This document shows, one piece after another, positions 6,383 to 14,919 of a stretch of DNA of 20,941 nucleotides. The stretch is from NCBI GenBank assembly GCA_044508215.1, contig JBIQID010000042.1, forward strand, positions 1-20,941, read 5' to 3'. Position numbers and translations under genes: made by a program. A model generated the notes under the pieces. The model was not told the DNA's origin, did no database searches, and saw only the letters and a list, made by a program, of their open reading frames with translations. Position 1 is the first letter of the stretch, and each line of letters begins with the position of its first letter. This DNA comes from JAEZFI01 sp044508215 (GTDB lineage: Bacteria > Actinomycetota > Acidimicrobiia > Acidimicrobiales > Microtrichaceae).

Positions 6383-8712
6383 CCGCCGCTCCTCCGCCAC
6401 GCAACCGTCGCCGCACCCCGCCGTCCGGGCAGCCGCCCGCCGGTCGCGGGCGGGCACGGGGCCCCGTGGTGGACGGCACGCGCTCGCGCAGCGGTGGCCG
6501 GCCCGTCCAGGACGGTCGCCGCCGGACGGCAGGGGAGCCGACGCGGCGGCAGGTGCCGGGAGACCGCCGAGACGGCCGGCGGCGTGAGCCGACCGAGCAG
6601 TCCGTCCCCGAGCTGGTGGTCGTGCTCCTCTCCAAGGCGATCGTGGGCCTCGCCCGCCTCCTCGTCGCACTCGTGGTCCTCCTCGCCCGTGCGGTCGCAC
6701 CGGTCGTCAGAGCGGTCCGAGCCCGCCTCCAGGCGCGGCGTCTGGTCAGGGAGCAGATCGCGGCCTCGCCCGATCGCCGGGCCGGCGGGCTCTGCACCGC
6801 CGTGGGCAGCGTCAGCGCGCTGCTCGCCCTGGCGCTCGTCTGGCTCCAGGTGGTGAACCCCGAGCGCTACGTGGAGAAGGGCAACGGCCAGCGGACGGTG
6901 CGCCACGAGCTCATCGGGCTGCGTGGCTCGATCATGGACCGCAACGGGGACGCCTTCTCGATGTCGCTGCCGGCGAAGGCGGTCGTGGCCGACCCCCACC
7001 ACGTGGTCGACCCCGCTGCCCAGGCCCGGGTCCTCGCTCCGCTCGTGGGACGCGACGTGGCGACCGTCGAGGACCTCCTCCGCCGACCCGACACCGGGTT
7101 CGTGTACGTGCGGCGCCAGCTGGAGCCCGAGCTCGCCAGCCGCATCGACGCCATGCGGCTCGCCGGCATCACGATCATCGACGAGTCACGCCGGTTCACC
7201 ACGGGCGGCGACCTCGCGCAGTCGGTGGTGGGGCGCATGGACGCCGTCGGCGAGCAGCCGAGCTTCGGGTTGGAGATGAGCCTCGACGAGCGGCTGAAGG
7301 GCACCAACGGGGAGCGCCGGTTCGAGCGCGGCAGCGACGGCGGCACGATCGTCGGCACCGAGCGCATCGATCGGCGGCCCACCGACGGGTCGGACGTGGT
7401 CCTCACCTTGGACCGCAACCTGCAGTTCCTCGCCGAGCAGGTGCTGGGGGAGCAGCTCGTGAAGCTGCAGGCCGAGTACGGCACCGTCATCATCGGCATC
7501 CCCCGCACCGGCGAGATCCTGGCCATGGCCAACATGGTCACCACGAAGGACGGTGGCTACCGGTCGGCCCGGCTGAACACCGCGGTCCGCACCTACGAGC
7601 CCGGCTCGGTGATGAAGGTGGTCACCGCTGCGGCCGCCTTCGAGCAGGAGGTCGTCCAGCCCGACGAGCAGCTCGTGGTGGAGCCGCTCATCGAGGTGGG
7701 CGGCGAGAAGATCCACGACTCGCACCGCCACCCGACCCAGCTGATGACGGTCAACCAGATCTTCGCCGAGTCGTCGAACGTCGGCACGATCAAGATCGCC
7801 CAGCGCCTCGGCCAGGAGCGCATCCTCGAGTACCACGATCGCTTCAAGTTCGGCCAGATGACGCACCTGGGCCTGCAGAAGGAGCAGGCGGGCGAGTACC
7901 GCCGGGAGTGGAGCGGGTCCGACATCGGCTCGATCCCGATCGGCCAGTCGATCACCGCCACGCCGCTCCAGGTGTGGAACCTCTACAACATGGTCGCCAA
8001 CCGCGGGGTCTACGTGCACCCGAAGCTGGTCAGCCACTGGACGTCGCCCACCGGTGAGCGGACCGAGGCCGAGGTGCCGCCGTCCGAGCGGGTCCTGTCC
8101 GAGGACGCGGCGGTGAAGGTGACCAAGGCCCTGCAGGACGTGGTCGAGGAGGGCACCGGCCGCGAGTGGAAGATCCCCGGCTTCGCGATCGCCGCCAAGA
8201 CGGGTACGTCGTACCAGGTGTGGGGCGACGGCTACGGCTACCGGAACGCCCAGGGCCAGCGGCTCTACGCGGCCACGTTCTCAGGGTTCTTCCCGGCGTC
8301 GAACCCGCAGCTGTCGATCACCGTGATGATCCACGACCCGAAGACCGAGCACTACGGCTCCACCGCCGCAGGTCCGGTGTTCGACCGCCTCGCCAAGGAG
8401 TCGATGCGCCGCTACGGGATCGCCGGCGACGCGCCGATCGACGACGAGGGGCCGCTGAAGGCCCGCCCGGCGCCGGCTCCCACCACGACGACGACCACCA
8501 CCACCTCGACCACGACGACGACCGTGGTCCCGGGCGGCGAGCCGGTCGCCCCGGTGGGACCGGAGACGACCGTGCCGACCGGTCCCACGGGACCGCTCAC
8601 CGACGACGACATCTTCCGACCCGACGGCGTGCCGCCCGATGCGCTCGCTGCCCGTGTCGACACCGCTGCCGGTCCACGGGACGGTCGCCCGAACAGGAGG
8701 CGCCGTGAGTGA
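6379..8712 (+). CDS. ftsI: septal peptidoglycan transpeptidase FtsI (class B PBP)
   Basis: FtsI crosslinks septal peptidoglycan together with FtsW. The 777-residue protein is longer than usual because of both ends. Residues 1-76 are Arg/Pro-rich and disordered-looking. A first hydrophobic, partly charged stretch (77-110) precedes the expected anchor (about 137-158). The PBP dimerisation domain begins at LRGSIMDRNGD (181-191). The transpeptidase domain has all three motifs: Ser410-x-x-Lys413 (SVMK), Ser465-Ser-Asn467 and Lys607-Thr-Gly609. No PASTA-like repeat is seen. After the catalytic domain there is a Thr run (702-715) and a Pro/Asp-rich tail to residue 777. ATG 6379 overlaps the ftsL stop (ATGA); the frame stays open far upstream, but that part lies inside rsmH and ftsL and has no homology-like features. 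Confidence 0.95.
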   Translation: MTAAPPPRNRRRTPPSGQPPAGRGRARGPVVDGTRSRSGGRPVQDGRRRTAGEPTRRQVPGDRRDGRRREPTEQSVPELVVVLLSKAIVGLARLLVALVVLLARAVAPVVRAVRARLQARRLVREQIAASPDRRAGGLCTAVGSVSALLALALVWLQVVNPERYVEKGNGQRTVRHELIGLRGSIMDRNGDAFSMSLPAKAVVADPHHVVDPAAQARVLAPLVGRDVATVEDLLRRPDTGFVYVRRQLEPELASRIDAMRLAGITIIDESRRFTTGGDLAQSVVGRMDAVGEQPSFGLEMSLDERLKGTNGERRFERGSDGGTIVGTERIDRRPTDGSDVVLTLDRNLQFLAEQVLGEQLVKLQAEYGTVIIGIPRTGEILAMANMVTTKDGGYRSARLNTAVRTYEPGSVMKVVTAAAAFEQEVVQPDEQLVVEPLIEVGGEKIHDSHRHPTQLMTVNQIFAESSNVGTIKIAQRLGQERILEYHDRFKFGQMTHLGLQKEQAGEYRREWSGSDIGSIPIGQSITATPLQVWNLYNMVANRGVYVHPKLVSHWTSPTGERTEAEVPPSERVLSEDAAVKVTKALQDVVEEGTGREWKIPGFAIAAKTGTSYQVWGDGYGYRNAQGQRLYAATFSGFFPASNPQLSITVMIHDPKTEHYGSTAAGPVFDRLAKESMRRYGIAGDAPIDDEGPLKARPAPAPTTTTTTTTSTTTTTVVPGGEPVAPVGPETTVPTGPTGPLTDDDIFRPDGVPPDALAARVDTAAGPRDGRPNRRRRE
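8482..8523 (+). repeat. ACC/ACG triplet run encoding a Thr tract in FtsI
   Basis: Thirteen Thr codons and one Ser codon in a row encode FtsI residues 702-715. The codons alternate between ACC and ACG, so the amino acids rather than the DNA appear to be selected. Thr-rich tracts of this kind serve as extracytoplasmic, often glycosylated linkers in actinobacteria. Confidence 0.85.
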
Positions 8713-10153
8713 CCTCCCGCGCCGGCTCTCCGACCTGCTCGCAGCCCTCGACCAGTACGACCTGGTCGACCCCGCCGGCGTCGCCCCTGCCACGCTGATC
8801 GACGACGTCACCCACGACTCCCGCGCGGTGCGCGACGGGGTCCTCTTCTGCGCCGTCCCGGGAACCCTCCGCAACGGGGCCGACTTCGTCCCAGAAGCGC
8901 TCACCGCCGGTGCCTCGGCCCTGCTCGTGGAGCAGCCGCTCGAACTGGGGGAGGGCTGGGCCGCCGTCCCGCAGGTGGTCGTCGGATCGGTGCGCTCGGC
9001 CATGGCCGCGCTCGCGTCCGAACTGTGGGGCGACCCGTCCAGCTCGGTCTCCCTCGTGGGGGTCACCGGCACGAACGGCAAGACGACCGTGGTCTCGATC
9101 GTCGATCAGCTCGTGACCCACGCGGGTCAGCGCTCGATGGCGGTCGGCACCCTCACGGGGGAGCGCACGACGCCCGAGTCCACCGACCTGGCGCGGCTGC
9201 TCGCGAGGGCCGGTGACGACGGGGTGGAGGTGGTCGCGCTCGAGGTCTCGTCCCACGCACTGGCACTGGAGCGCGTCGCGGCGCTCCGCTTCGAGGTCGC
9301 GGCGTTCACCAACCTGGGCAACGACCACCTGGACTTCCACGGGACCCGCGAGCGCTACTTCGAGGCCAAGTCGAGGTTGTTCCAGCCGGGTCGCTCCCGC
9401 GTGGCGGTGCTGAACGTCGACGACGTCCACGGACGCCTCCTCCGCGACACCCTCGTGGGAGAGCACGACCCCGTGGTCGTCGAGGTGTCCGCCGAGCGCG
9501 CCGAGCCGGTGCTCGAGGCGACCGCCAGCCGCTTCACGTGGCGAGGGCACCGGGTGGAGCTGCCGCTGGCCGGCCGGTTCAACGTCACGAACGCGCTGAT
9601 CGCCGCGGAGTGCGTGGCTGCGCTGGGGGTGCCCGAGGAGGTCATCGTGGCCGGGCTCGCCGGCGTGGTGCCGCCGCCCGGTCGCTTCGAGCGCGTGGAC
9701 GCCGGCCAGCCGTTCACGGTGGTGGTGGACTACGCGCACACCCCCGACGCCCTCGAGCGCGTCCTCGAGGCCGGCCGGGAGCTGTGCGACGGGCAGCTCG
9801 TGGTGGTGCTCGGAGCGGGCGGTGACCGGGACGAGCAGAAGCGGCCGGCCATGGGTGCCGCCGCGTGCGCTGGAGCCGACGTGGTGATCGTCACATCGGA
9901 TAACCCGAGATCCGAGGATCCATCGACCATCATGGCGGCCGTGGCTGAGGGCTGTGTCGGCGTCACGCCGATCATGGAGACCGACCGACGCGCCGCCATC
10001 AGCGTCGCGCTGGCCGACCGGTCACCCGGCGACGTCGTGGTGATCGCCGGAAAGGGCCACGAGACCACGCAGACGATCGGGACCAGCGTGCTGCCGTTCG
10101 ACGACCGCGAGGTCGCCCGCGAGGAGCTGGCGGCGCTGGGGTGGCAGGCGTGA
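8705..10153 (+). CDS. murE: UDP-MurNAc-tripeptide synthetase MurE (mDAP type)
   Basis: MurE is a cytoplasmic ATP-dependent ligase adding the third amino acid to UDP-MurNAc-Ala-Glu. The 482-residue product shows THDSRAV (36-42) in the nucleotide-sugar domain, the P-loop GVTGTNGKTT (119-128), TTPEST (155-160), EVSSHAL (180-186), NLGNDHLDFHG (203-213), the carbamylated Lys222 (FEAKSRLF), PGRFERV (325-331) and GKGHE (449-453). DNPRSEDP (399-406) is the signature of meso-diaminopimelate specificity, so the wall peptide is of mDAP type. The GTG start at 8705 has AGGAGG at 8695-8700 and overlaps the ftsI stop by eight bases. The next gene is mraY, not murF; the length excludes a MurE-MurF fusion. 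Confidence 0.96.
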   Translation: MSDLPRRLSDLLAALDQYDLVDPAGVAPATLIDDVTHDSRAVRDGVLFCAVPGTLRNGADFVPEALTAGASALLVEQPLELGEGWAAVPQVVVGSVRSAMAALASELWGDPSSSVSLVGVTGTNGKTTVVSIVDQLVTHAGQRSMAVGTLTGERTTPESTDLARLLARAGDDGVEVVALEVSSHALALERVAALRFEVAAFTNLGNDHLDFHGTRERYFEAKSRLFQPGRSRVAVLNVDDVHGRLLRDTLVGEHDPVVVEVSAERAEPVLEATASRFTWRGHRVELPLAGRFNVTNALIAAECVAALGVPEEVIVAGLAGVVPPPGRFERVDAGQPFTVVVDYAHTPDALERVLEAGRELCDGQLVVVLGAGGDRDEQKRPAMGAAACAGADVVIVTSDNPRSEDPSTIMAAVAEGCVGVTPIMETDRRAAISVALADRSPGDVVVIAGKGHETTQTIGTSVLPFDDREVAREELAALGWQA

Positions 10154-11187
10154 TCCGGATCTTCTCGGCGGCAGGCCTCGCCCTCCTCTTCTCGATCGTC
10201 GGCACCCGCATCCTCATCTGGTGGCTCACCCGGTTGAAGATCGGGCAGCCGATCCACGAGGACGTCCCGGCGGGCCACACGACGAAGGCCGGCACGCCGA
10301 CGATGGGTGGGGCCGCGATCGTCCTCGCTGCGGTCGCCAGCTACCTCCTCTCCGCCCTGTTCCGCAGCACCTACTCCGTCCGCGGCCTCCTCGTGATGGG
10401 AGCGATCGCGGGCGCCGGGCTCGTCGGCTTCCTCGACGACTGGATCAAGGTGCGCAACGAACGGAACCTGGGCCTCGGAAAGGGCGCCAAGCTCACCGGC
10501 CTGCTGCTCGTGGCCCTCACGTTCTCCGTGCTCACGATGACCGAGACCGGGCAGCACACGAAGCTGAGCTTCACCCGTTGGGACTCGATCGGCTGGGACC
10601 TCGGTCGGGCCGGCTGGGTGGTCGTGGCGGTGCTCCTGATCCTCGCCTCGTCGAACGCGGTCAACCTCACCGACGGCCTCGACGGCCTCGCAGCGGGGTC
10701 GTCGATCTTCGCGTTCAGCGCGTTCGTGGTGATCGGCTTCTGGTCGTTCCGGAACCCCGGCACCTACGACCTCGGCCTCGGGTTCGAGCTGCCGGTGATC
10801 GCCGCGGCGATGGTCGGGGGCTGCGCAGGCTTCCTGTGGTGGAACGCGGCCCCTGCCCGGATCTTCATGGGCGACACCGGGTCGCTGGCCATCGGCACGG
10901 GCCTCGCCTGCCTGGCGCTGACCACCAACACGATGCTGCTCCTTCCGATCGTCGGTGCACTGTTCGTGGCCGAGACGATGTCGGTGATCGTCCAGGTCGT
11001 CAGCTTCCGCCTCCGTGGGAAGCGGGTCTTCAAGATGGCGCCGATCCACCACCACTTCGAACTGGCGGGCTGGCCCGAGACCACGATCATCATCCGCTTC
11101 TGGATGATCTCGGCCACCTGCACCGCGGCCGGGATCGGCCTCTACTACTGGGACTACCTGCGGGTCGGGGGCCCGGCGCTGCGATGA
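10150..11187 (+). CDS. mraY: phospho-MurNAc-pentapeptide translocase MraY
   Basis: MraY moves phospho-MurNAc-pentapeptide to undecaprenyl phosphate, making lipid I at the inner face of the membrane. The 345-residue polytopic protein has about ten hydrophobic helices. Family motifs are KAGTPTMGG (46-54), FLDDWIKV with Asp96-Asp97, NAVNLTDGLDGLAAG (169-183, with Asn172 and Asp175), FMGDTGSLAIG (239-249, with Asp242) and the PIHHHFE loop (298-304). I chose GTG 10150, which overlaps the murE stop (GTGA) and gives the usual short lead before the first helix; GTG at 10141 is also in frame and would add three residues. Its substrate requires MurF, whose gene is not in this cluster. Confidence 0.96.
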   Translation: MIRIFSAAGLALLFSIVGTRILIWWLTRLKIGQPIHEDVPAGHTTKAGTPTMGGAAIVLAAVASYLLSALFRSTYSVRGLLVMGAIAGAGLVGFLDDWIKVRNERNLGLGKGAKLTGLLLVALTFSVLTMTETGQHTKLSFTRWDSIGWDLGRAGWVVVAVLLILASSNAVNLTDGLDGLAAGSSIFAFSAFVVIGFWSFRNPGTYDLGLGFELPVIAAAMVGGCAGFLWWNAAPARIFMGDTGSLAIGTGLACLALTTNTMLLLPIVGALFVAETMSVIVQVVSFRLRGKRVFKMAPIHHHFELAGWPETTIIIRFWMISATCTAAGIGLYYWDYLRVGGPALR

Positions 11188-12533
11188 CCCCGCTCGGCGA
11201 AGGACCCGTCCTGGTCCACGGGCTCGGCGTGACCAACCGGGCGGCGGCGCGGGCCCTGGTGCGACGCGGCCTCCCTGTGGTCCTCTCCGACGACGGCAGC
11301 GACCCTGCGGCCGCCGACAGCGCCGCAGCCGAGCTGGGCCTCCGCTGCGAGCATCCCGCTCCCGACGATCTGCAGCGCCTGGTGGAGCGAGCCGCGCACG
11401 TCCTGCCCACCCCGGGCCTGCCCGAGTCGCACCCACTCTTCGACGCCGTGCGGGCGGCGGGCCGCTCGGTGATCAGCGAGCTGGACCTCGCAGCGGCGTG
11501 GGACGACCGACCGACCCTCGCGATCACCGGCACGAACGGGAAGACGACCGTGACGCTCCTCAGCCGCGACGTGCTCGTGGCGTCCGGCGTGGCGGCCGTC
11601 GAGGCCGGCAACACCGAGGTGCCGCTCGTGGAGGCGATCGACGACCCCGACGTGGAGGTGTTCGTGGTCGAGGCCTCGTCGTTCCGGCTGGCGCACTCCC
11701 TCCGCTACGCGCCGCGGGTGGGCACCTGGCTCAACTTCGCCCCGGACCACCTCGACGTGCACCTCGGCCTCGACACCTACGAGGCGGCGAAGGCGGCGAT
11801 CTGGTCCCGCCAGGGGGAGGGTGACGTCGCCGTGGGCAACGCCGACGACCCCGCCGTGGCGAACCGGCTCGACGCCGTGGAGGGCCCGAGGAAGGTGACG
11901 TTCGGCCTGTCCTCCGCCGACTACCGGGTCGACCCGTCCGGCATGCGCCTCCTCCGGGCCGACGGATCGGTCGTCGTCGACGTCGCCGACCTTCCCCGAT
12001 CGCTGCCCCACGACCTGTCGAACGCCCTCGCCGCCGTGGCGTCCACCGAGCCGCTCGGGGCGAACGCCGAGGGCGCCGCACGGGCGCTGGTCCAGTTCCG
12101 GGGCCTCCGCCACCGGGTCGAGCTGGTGGGCGAGCGCGACGGCATCCGGTGGGTCGACGACTCGAAGGCCACCGCTCCGCACGCCACGGCCGCCGCGGCG
12201 TCCGGCTTCCCCTCGGTGGTGCTCATCGCGGGTGGGCGCAACAAGGGCCTCGACCTCCGGTCCCTCGGCGAGATCGGCACCGTCCGCGCGGTGGTGGGCA
12301 TCGGCGAGTCGGCCGAGGAGGTGGTGGGAGCGTTCGGCGACCGTCCCTCCGTCGTCGCCGACTCGATGGACGCAGCGGTGGAGGCGGCGGCTCGCCTCGC
12401 CCGCAGCGGTGACACGGTCCTGCTCAGCCCGGGCTGCGCATCGTTCGACTGGTACGCCGGCTACGACGAGCGTGGCGACGACTTCGCCCGCGCGGTGCGG
12501 GGCCTGGTCCTCGAGGGGAGAGCTGGACGATGA
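11184..12533 (+). CDS. murD: UDP-MurNAc-L-alanine:D-glutamate ligase MurD
   Basis: MurD adds D-Glu to UDP-MurNAc-L-Ala using ATP. The 449-residue protein has the N-terminal nucleotide-sugar motif VHGLGVTNRAA (11-21), P-loop ITGTNGKTT (114-122), EASSFRL (163-169), NFAPDHLDVH (184-193), a likely carbamylated Lys203, WVDDSKATAPHAT (323-335), GGRNKGLDL (350-358) and the C-terminal LSPGCASFDWYAGYDERG (414-431). The family usually has Asn after DDSKAT; here it is Ala331, a mild variation. ATG 11184 overlaps the mraY stop (ATGA). Length and motif order are normal, so assignment to MurD rather than MurC, E or F is firm. Confidence 0.95.
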   Translation: MTPLGEGPVLVHGLGVTNRAAARALVRRGLPVVLSDDGSDPAAADSAAAELGLRCEHPAPDDLQRLVERAAHVLPTPGLPESHPLFDAVRAAGRSVISELDLAAAWDDRPTLAITGTNGKTTVTLLSRDVLVASGVAAVEAGNTEVPLVEAIDDPDVEVFVVEASSFRLAHSLRYAPRVGTWLNFAPDHLDVHLGLDTYEAAKAAIWSRQGEGDVAVGNADDPAVANRLDAVEGPRKVTFGLSSADYRVDPSGMRLLRADGSVVVDVADLPRSLPHDLSNALAAVASTEPLGANAEGAARALVQFRGLRHRVELVGERDGIRWVDDSKATAPHATAAAASGFPSVVLIAGGRNKGLDLRSLGEIGTVRAVVGIGESAEEVVGAFGDRPSVVADSMDAAVEAAARLARSGDTVLLSPGCASFDWYAGYDERGDDFARAVRGLVLEGRAGR

Positions 12534-13804
12534 GCACCCTGGTCGACGCCCGCCGCCGGCACCCGACGGGCCGGGTCATCGGCATCCAGCCGTCACCCGC
12601 GCCCCGCCGGCGTGAGCGGACCGCCAAGCGGACCATGCGGCTCCGGCGTCCGCGCATGCCGTTCGCGGTCGTCACCGACCGCACGCACACGCCGCCGTTG
12701 TTCTGGACGATCCTCGGCTGCGTCGCGGCGCTCAGCGCGATCGGCCTCGTCTTCGTCCTGTCGGCGTCGTCGTGGAAGGCGAACCGGGAGTTCGACTCGT
12801 CGTGGCACTGGTTCAGCCGCCAGAGCATGTCGCTGAGCCTGGGCGCGGTGGCCCTCGCGTTCGGTGTGGTCGTGCCCTACCGGTTCTGGGTCCGCCACGC
12901 CCGCATCTGGCTGTGGGGAGCGATCGGGCTGCTCGTGCTGGTGCTGATCCCGAGCGGGCTCAGCCACGCCCGCAACGGGTCGCGCCGCTGGCTGGGCCCC
13001 GAGGCCCTGGCGTTCCAGCCGTCGGAGGTGGCCAAGCTCGCGATGGTGCTGTGGCTCGCCTGGCTGCTCTCGAACCGGGCCGATCGCATCCGTGAGAGCA
13101 GCTACACGATCCTCCCGGCGCTGACGGTGCTCGGCGTGGTGTCCGGCCTGGTCGTGTTCGAGCCCGACCTGGGCACCACCGTGCTGATCTGCGCGGTGAG
13201 CTTCATCGTGCTGGCCGTGGCCGGCGTGCGCCTCGACTCGCTCGCCGGCATGGTCGCCCCCTTCGCCACCATCGCGGTGTTCCTCTCCTTCCAGGGCTAC
13301 CGCGGCAAGCGGATGATGGCGTTCCTCGATCCGTGGGAGGAGGCGACCCGGGCCGGGTGGCAGACCCTCCAGTCCCGCGTGGGCATCGCCTCGGGCGGCC
13401 TCTTCGGGGTGGGCATCGGGAACGGGCGCTCGAAGTGGGGCTTCCTGCCCGAGGCCCACACGGACTTCATCTACTCGGTGATCGGCGAGGAGGTCGGGCT
13501 GCTGGGCTGCCTGGTGGTCCTCGCGCTCTTCGTCCTGTTGGTGATCGCCGGCGTCCACGCCGGACGCCGAGCCCGCGACCGTGCCGGGACCATGGTCGCG
13601 GTCGGCATCTCCTCGTGGATCGGCCTGCAGGCCCTCTTCAACATCGGCGTCGCCGTCGGCGTCCTCCCCAACAAGGGCATCACCCTGCCGTTCGTCAGCT
13701 ACGGCGGCTCGTCGCTGATCGTGACGATGTTCGCCGTGGGCATCCTCCTGAACGTCGCCCGGCACCCGGCCACGGTCCCGCCGGCCGTCCCTCGCCGCAG
13801 ATGA
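12530..13804 (+). CDS. ftsW: SEDS peptidoglycan glycosyltransferase FtsW
   Basis: FtsW polymerises septal glycan strands from lipid II in complex with FtsI. The 424-residue protein has a basic cytoplasmic N-terminus (1-55, many Arg) and about ten transmembrane segments. SEDS landmarks are NGSRRWLG (149-156), FQPSEVAKL (162-170), the catalytic region FEPDLGTT (210-217, Asp213), FLDPW (265-269), GWQTLQSRVGIASGG (276-290), EAHTDFIYSVIGEE (308-321) and LPFVSYGGSSL (386-396). The position between murD and murG favours FtsW over RodA. The C-terminus ends in PRRR. ATG 12530 overlaps the murD stop; GAGGGGAG at 12513-12520 lies nine bases upstream. Confidence 0.95.
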   Translation: MSTLVDARRRHPTGRVIGIQPSPAPRRRERTAKRTMRLRRPRMPFAVVTDRTHTPPLFWTILGCVAALSAIGLVFVLSASSWKANREFDSSWHWFSRQSMSLSLGAVALAFGVVVPYRFWVRHARIWLWGAIGLLVLVLIPSGLSHARNGSRRWLGPEALAFQPSEVAKLAMVLWLAWLLSNRADRIRESSYTILPALTVLGVVSGLVVFEPDLGTTVLICAVSFIVLAVAGVRLDSLAGMVAPFATIAVFLSFQGYRGKRMMAFLDPWEEATRAGWQTLQSRVGIASGGLFGVGIGNGRSKWGFLPEAHTDFIYSVIGEEVGLLGCLVVLALFVLLVIAGVHAGRRARDRAGTMVAVGISSWIGLQALFNIGVAVGVLPNKGITLPFVSYGGSSLIVTMFAVGILLNVARHPATVPPAVPRRR

Positions 13805-14919
13805 ACCGCCGCCGCGGCGTCGTCATCGCCGGAGGCGGCACGGCAGGCCACGTCCTCCCGGGCCTCTCGATCGCCCGTGCGCTCGTCGCCCGCGGGCGCG
13901 CGCCGGAGGAGATCCGCTTCGTCGGGTCCCGGCGCGGGCAGGAGGCGACGCTCGTCCCGGCAGCCGGCTTCGACGTCCTGCTGCTCCCGGGCCGGGGCAT
14001 CCAGCGGCGGCTCGGCCTCGCGCCGGTGCTCGCCGCGCTCGGGATCGCCGCGGCCGTCGTGATGGCGGTGTCCGACCTCCTGCGCCGGCGCCCGGCCGTG
14101 GTCGTCACCCTCGGCGGGTATGCGAGCGTGCCCGCCGCCGTGGCGGCCGCCCTGCTGCGCGTGCCGATCGTGATCACCGAGCAGAACGCCCGGGCCGGCG
14201 CGGCCAACCGCTTGGTGGGGCGCGTCGCCCGTGCCGCGGCCGTCGCGTTCGACGACGTCGACCTCCCCCGAACCCACCTCTGCGGGATCCCGGTGCGCGA
14301 GGAGGTGCTCGCCGTGGCGGCCGACCCGCAGCCCGAGGCCGCCCGCGCCGAGCTGGGGCTCCCGCAGGACCGGCTGGTCGTGGCCGTCTTCTCCGGTTCG
14401 CTCGGCTCGCGCACCGTCAACGAGGCGGTGGCAGGTCTGGCCGAGCGGTGGAAGGACCGCACGGATGTGGCGATCCACCACGTGGTGGGCCGGAGAGACG
14501 CCCCGCTGCACCTGGGCCACGACATGGACGGCCCCGGCCTCGTGTACCGGGTGGTCGAGTACGAGGATCGGATGCCCCAGCTGCTCGCCGCCGCGGACGT
14601 GGCCGTGTGCCGCGCCGGCGGGTCGACCGTCGCCGAGCTGGGCGTGGTGGGCGTTCCTGCGATCCTCGTCCCGCTGCCGATCGCCACCGGCGACCACCAG
14701 CGCCACAACGCCAGGCACCTCGTCGAGGCGGGCGCCGGTGTGATGGTGCTGGACCGGGACCTCACCGTCGACCGCCTCCACGCGGAGCTCGGTCCGCTGG
14801 TCCGCGACGGTGCCCGGCTCGCCCGCATGGCCGAGGCGGCCCGCGGCACCGGGCACCCCGACGCCGCCCAGTGCATCGCGGCGCTGGTGGAAGAGGTCGC
14901 AGGAGGGCGGAGCGGGTGA
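13801..14919 (+). CDS. murG: UDP-GlcNAc:lipid I GlcNAc transferase MurG
   Basis: MurG, a peripheral membrane GT-B enzyme, adds GlcNAc to lipid I to give lipid II. The 372-residue length, the N-terminal loop GGGTAGHVLPGL (11-22; the TAGH form is usual in actinobacteria), LGGYASVPAA (104-113), ANRLVG (135-140), FSGSLGSRTVNEAV (197-210), CRAGGSTVAEL (270-280) and DHQRHNARHL (298-307) identify it. Several positions differ from the common pattern: TEQN (126-129) replaces HEQN, FSGSLGS replaces GGSxGA, and AGGST replaces the phosphate-binding GAxT loop. Fold residues and context still make MurG the only sensible call. ATG 13801 overlaps the ftsW stop and has no visible Shine-Dalgarno, so it probably depends on translational coupling. 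Confidence 0.92.
   Translation: MNRRRGVVIAGGGTAGHVLPGLSIARALVARGRAPEEIRFVGSRRGQEATLVPAAGFDVLLLPGRGIQRRLGLAPVLAALGIAAAVVMAVSDLLRRRPAVVVTLGGYASVPAAVAAALLRVPIVITEQNARAGAANRLVGRVARAAAVAFDDVDLPRTHLCGIPVREEVLAVAADPQPEAARAELGLPQDRLVVAVFSGSLGSRTVNEAVAGLAERWKDRTDVAIHHVVGRRDAPLHLGHDMDGPGLVYRVVEYEDRMPQLLAAADVAVCRAGGSTVAELGVVGVPAILVPLPIATGDHQRHNARHLVEAGAGVMVLDRDLTVDRLHAELGPLVRDGARLARMAEAARGTGHPDAAQCIAALVEEVAGGRSG

Noticed and set aside
8482..8523. The ACC/ACG run as a CRISPR-like or minisatellite repeat
   Set aside because: It is a simple Thr codon run inside ftsI with mixed third bases and no spacers.
8705..10153. A MurE-MurF fusion explaining the lack of murF
   Set aside because: The protein is only 482 residues with one P-loop and one set of Mur ligase motifs.
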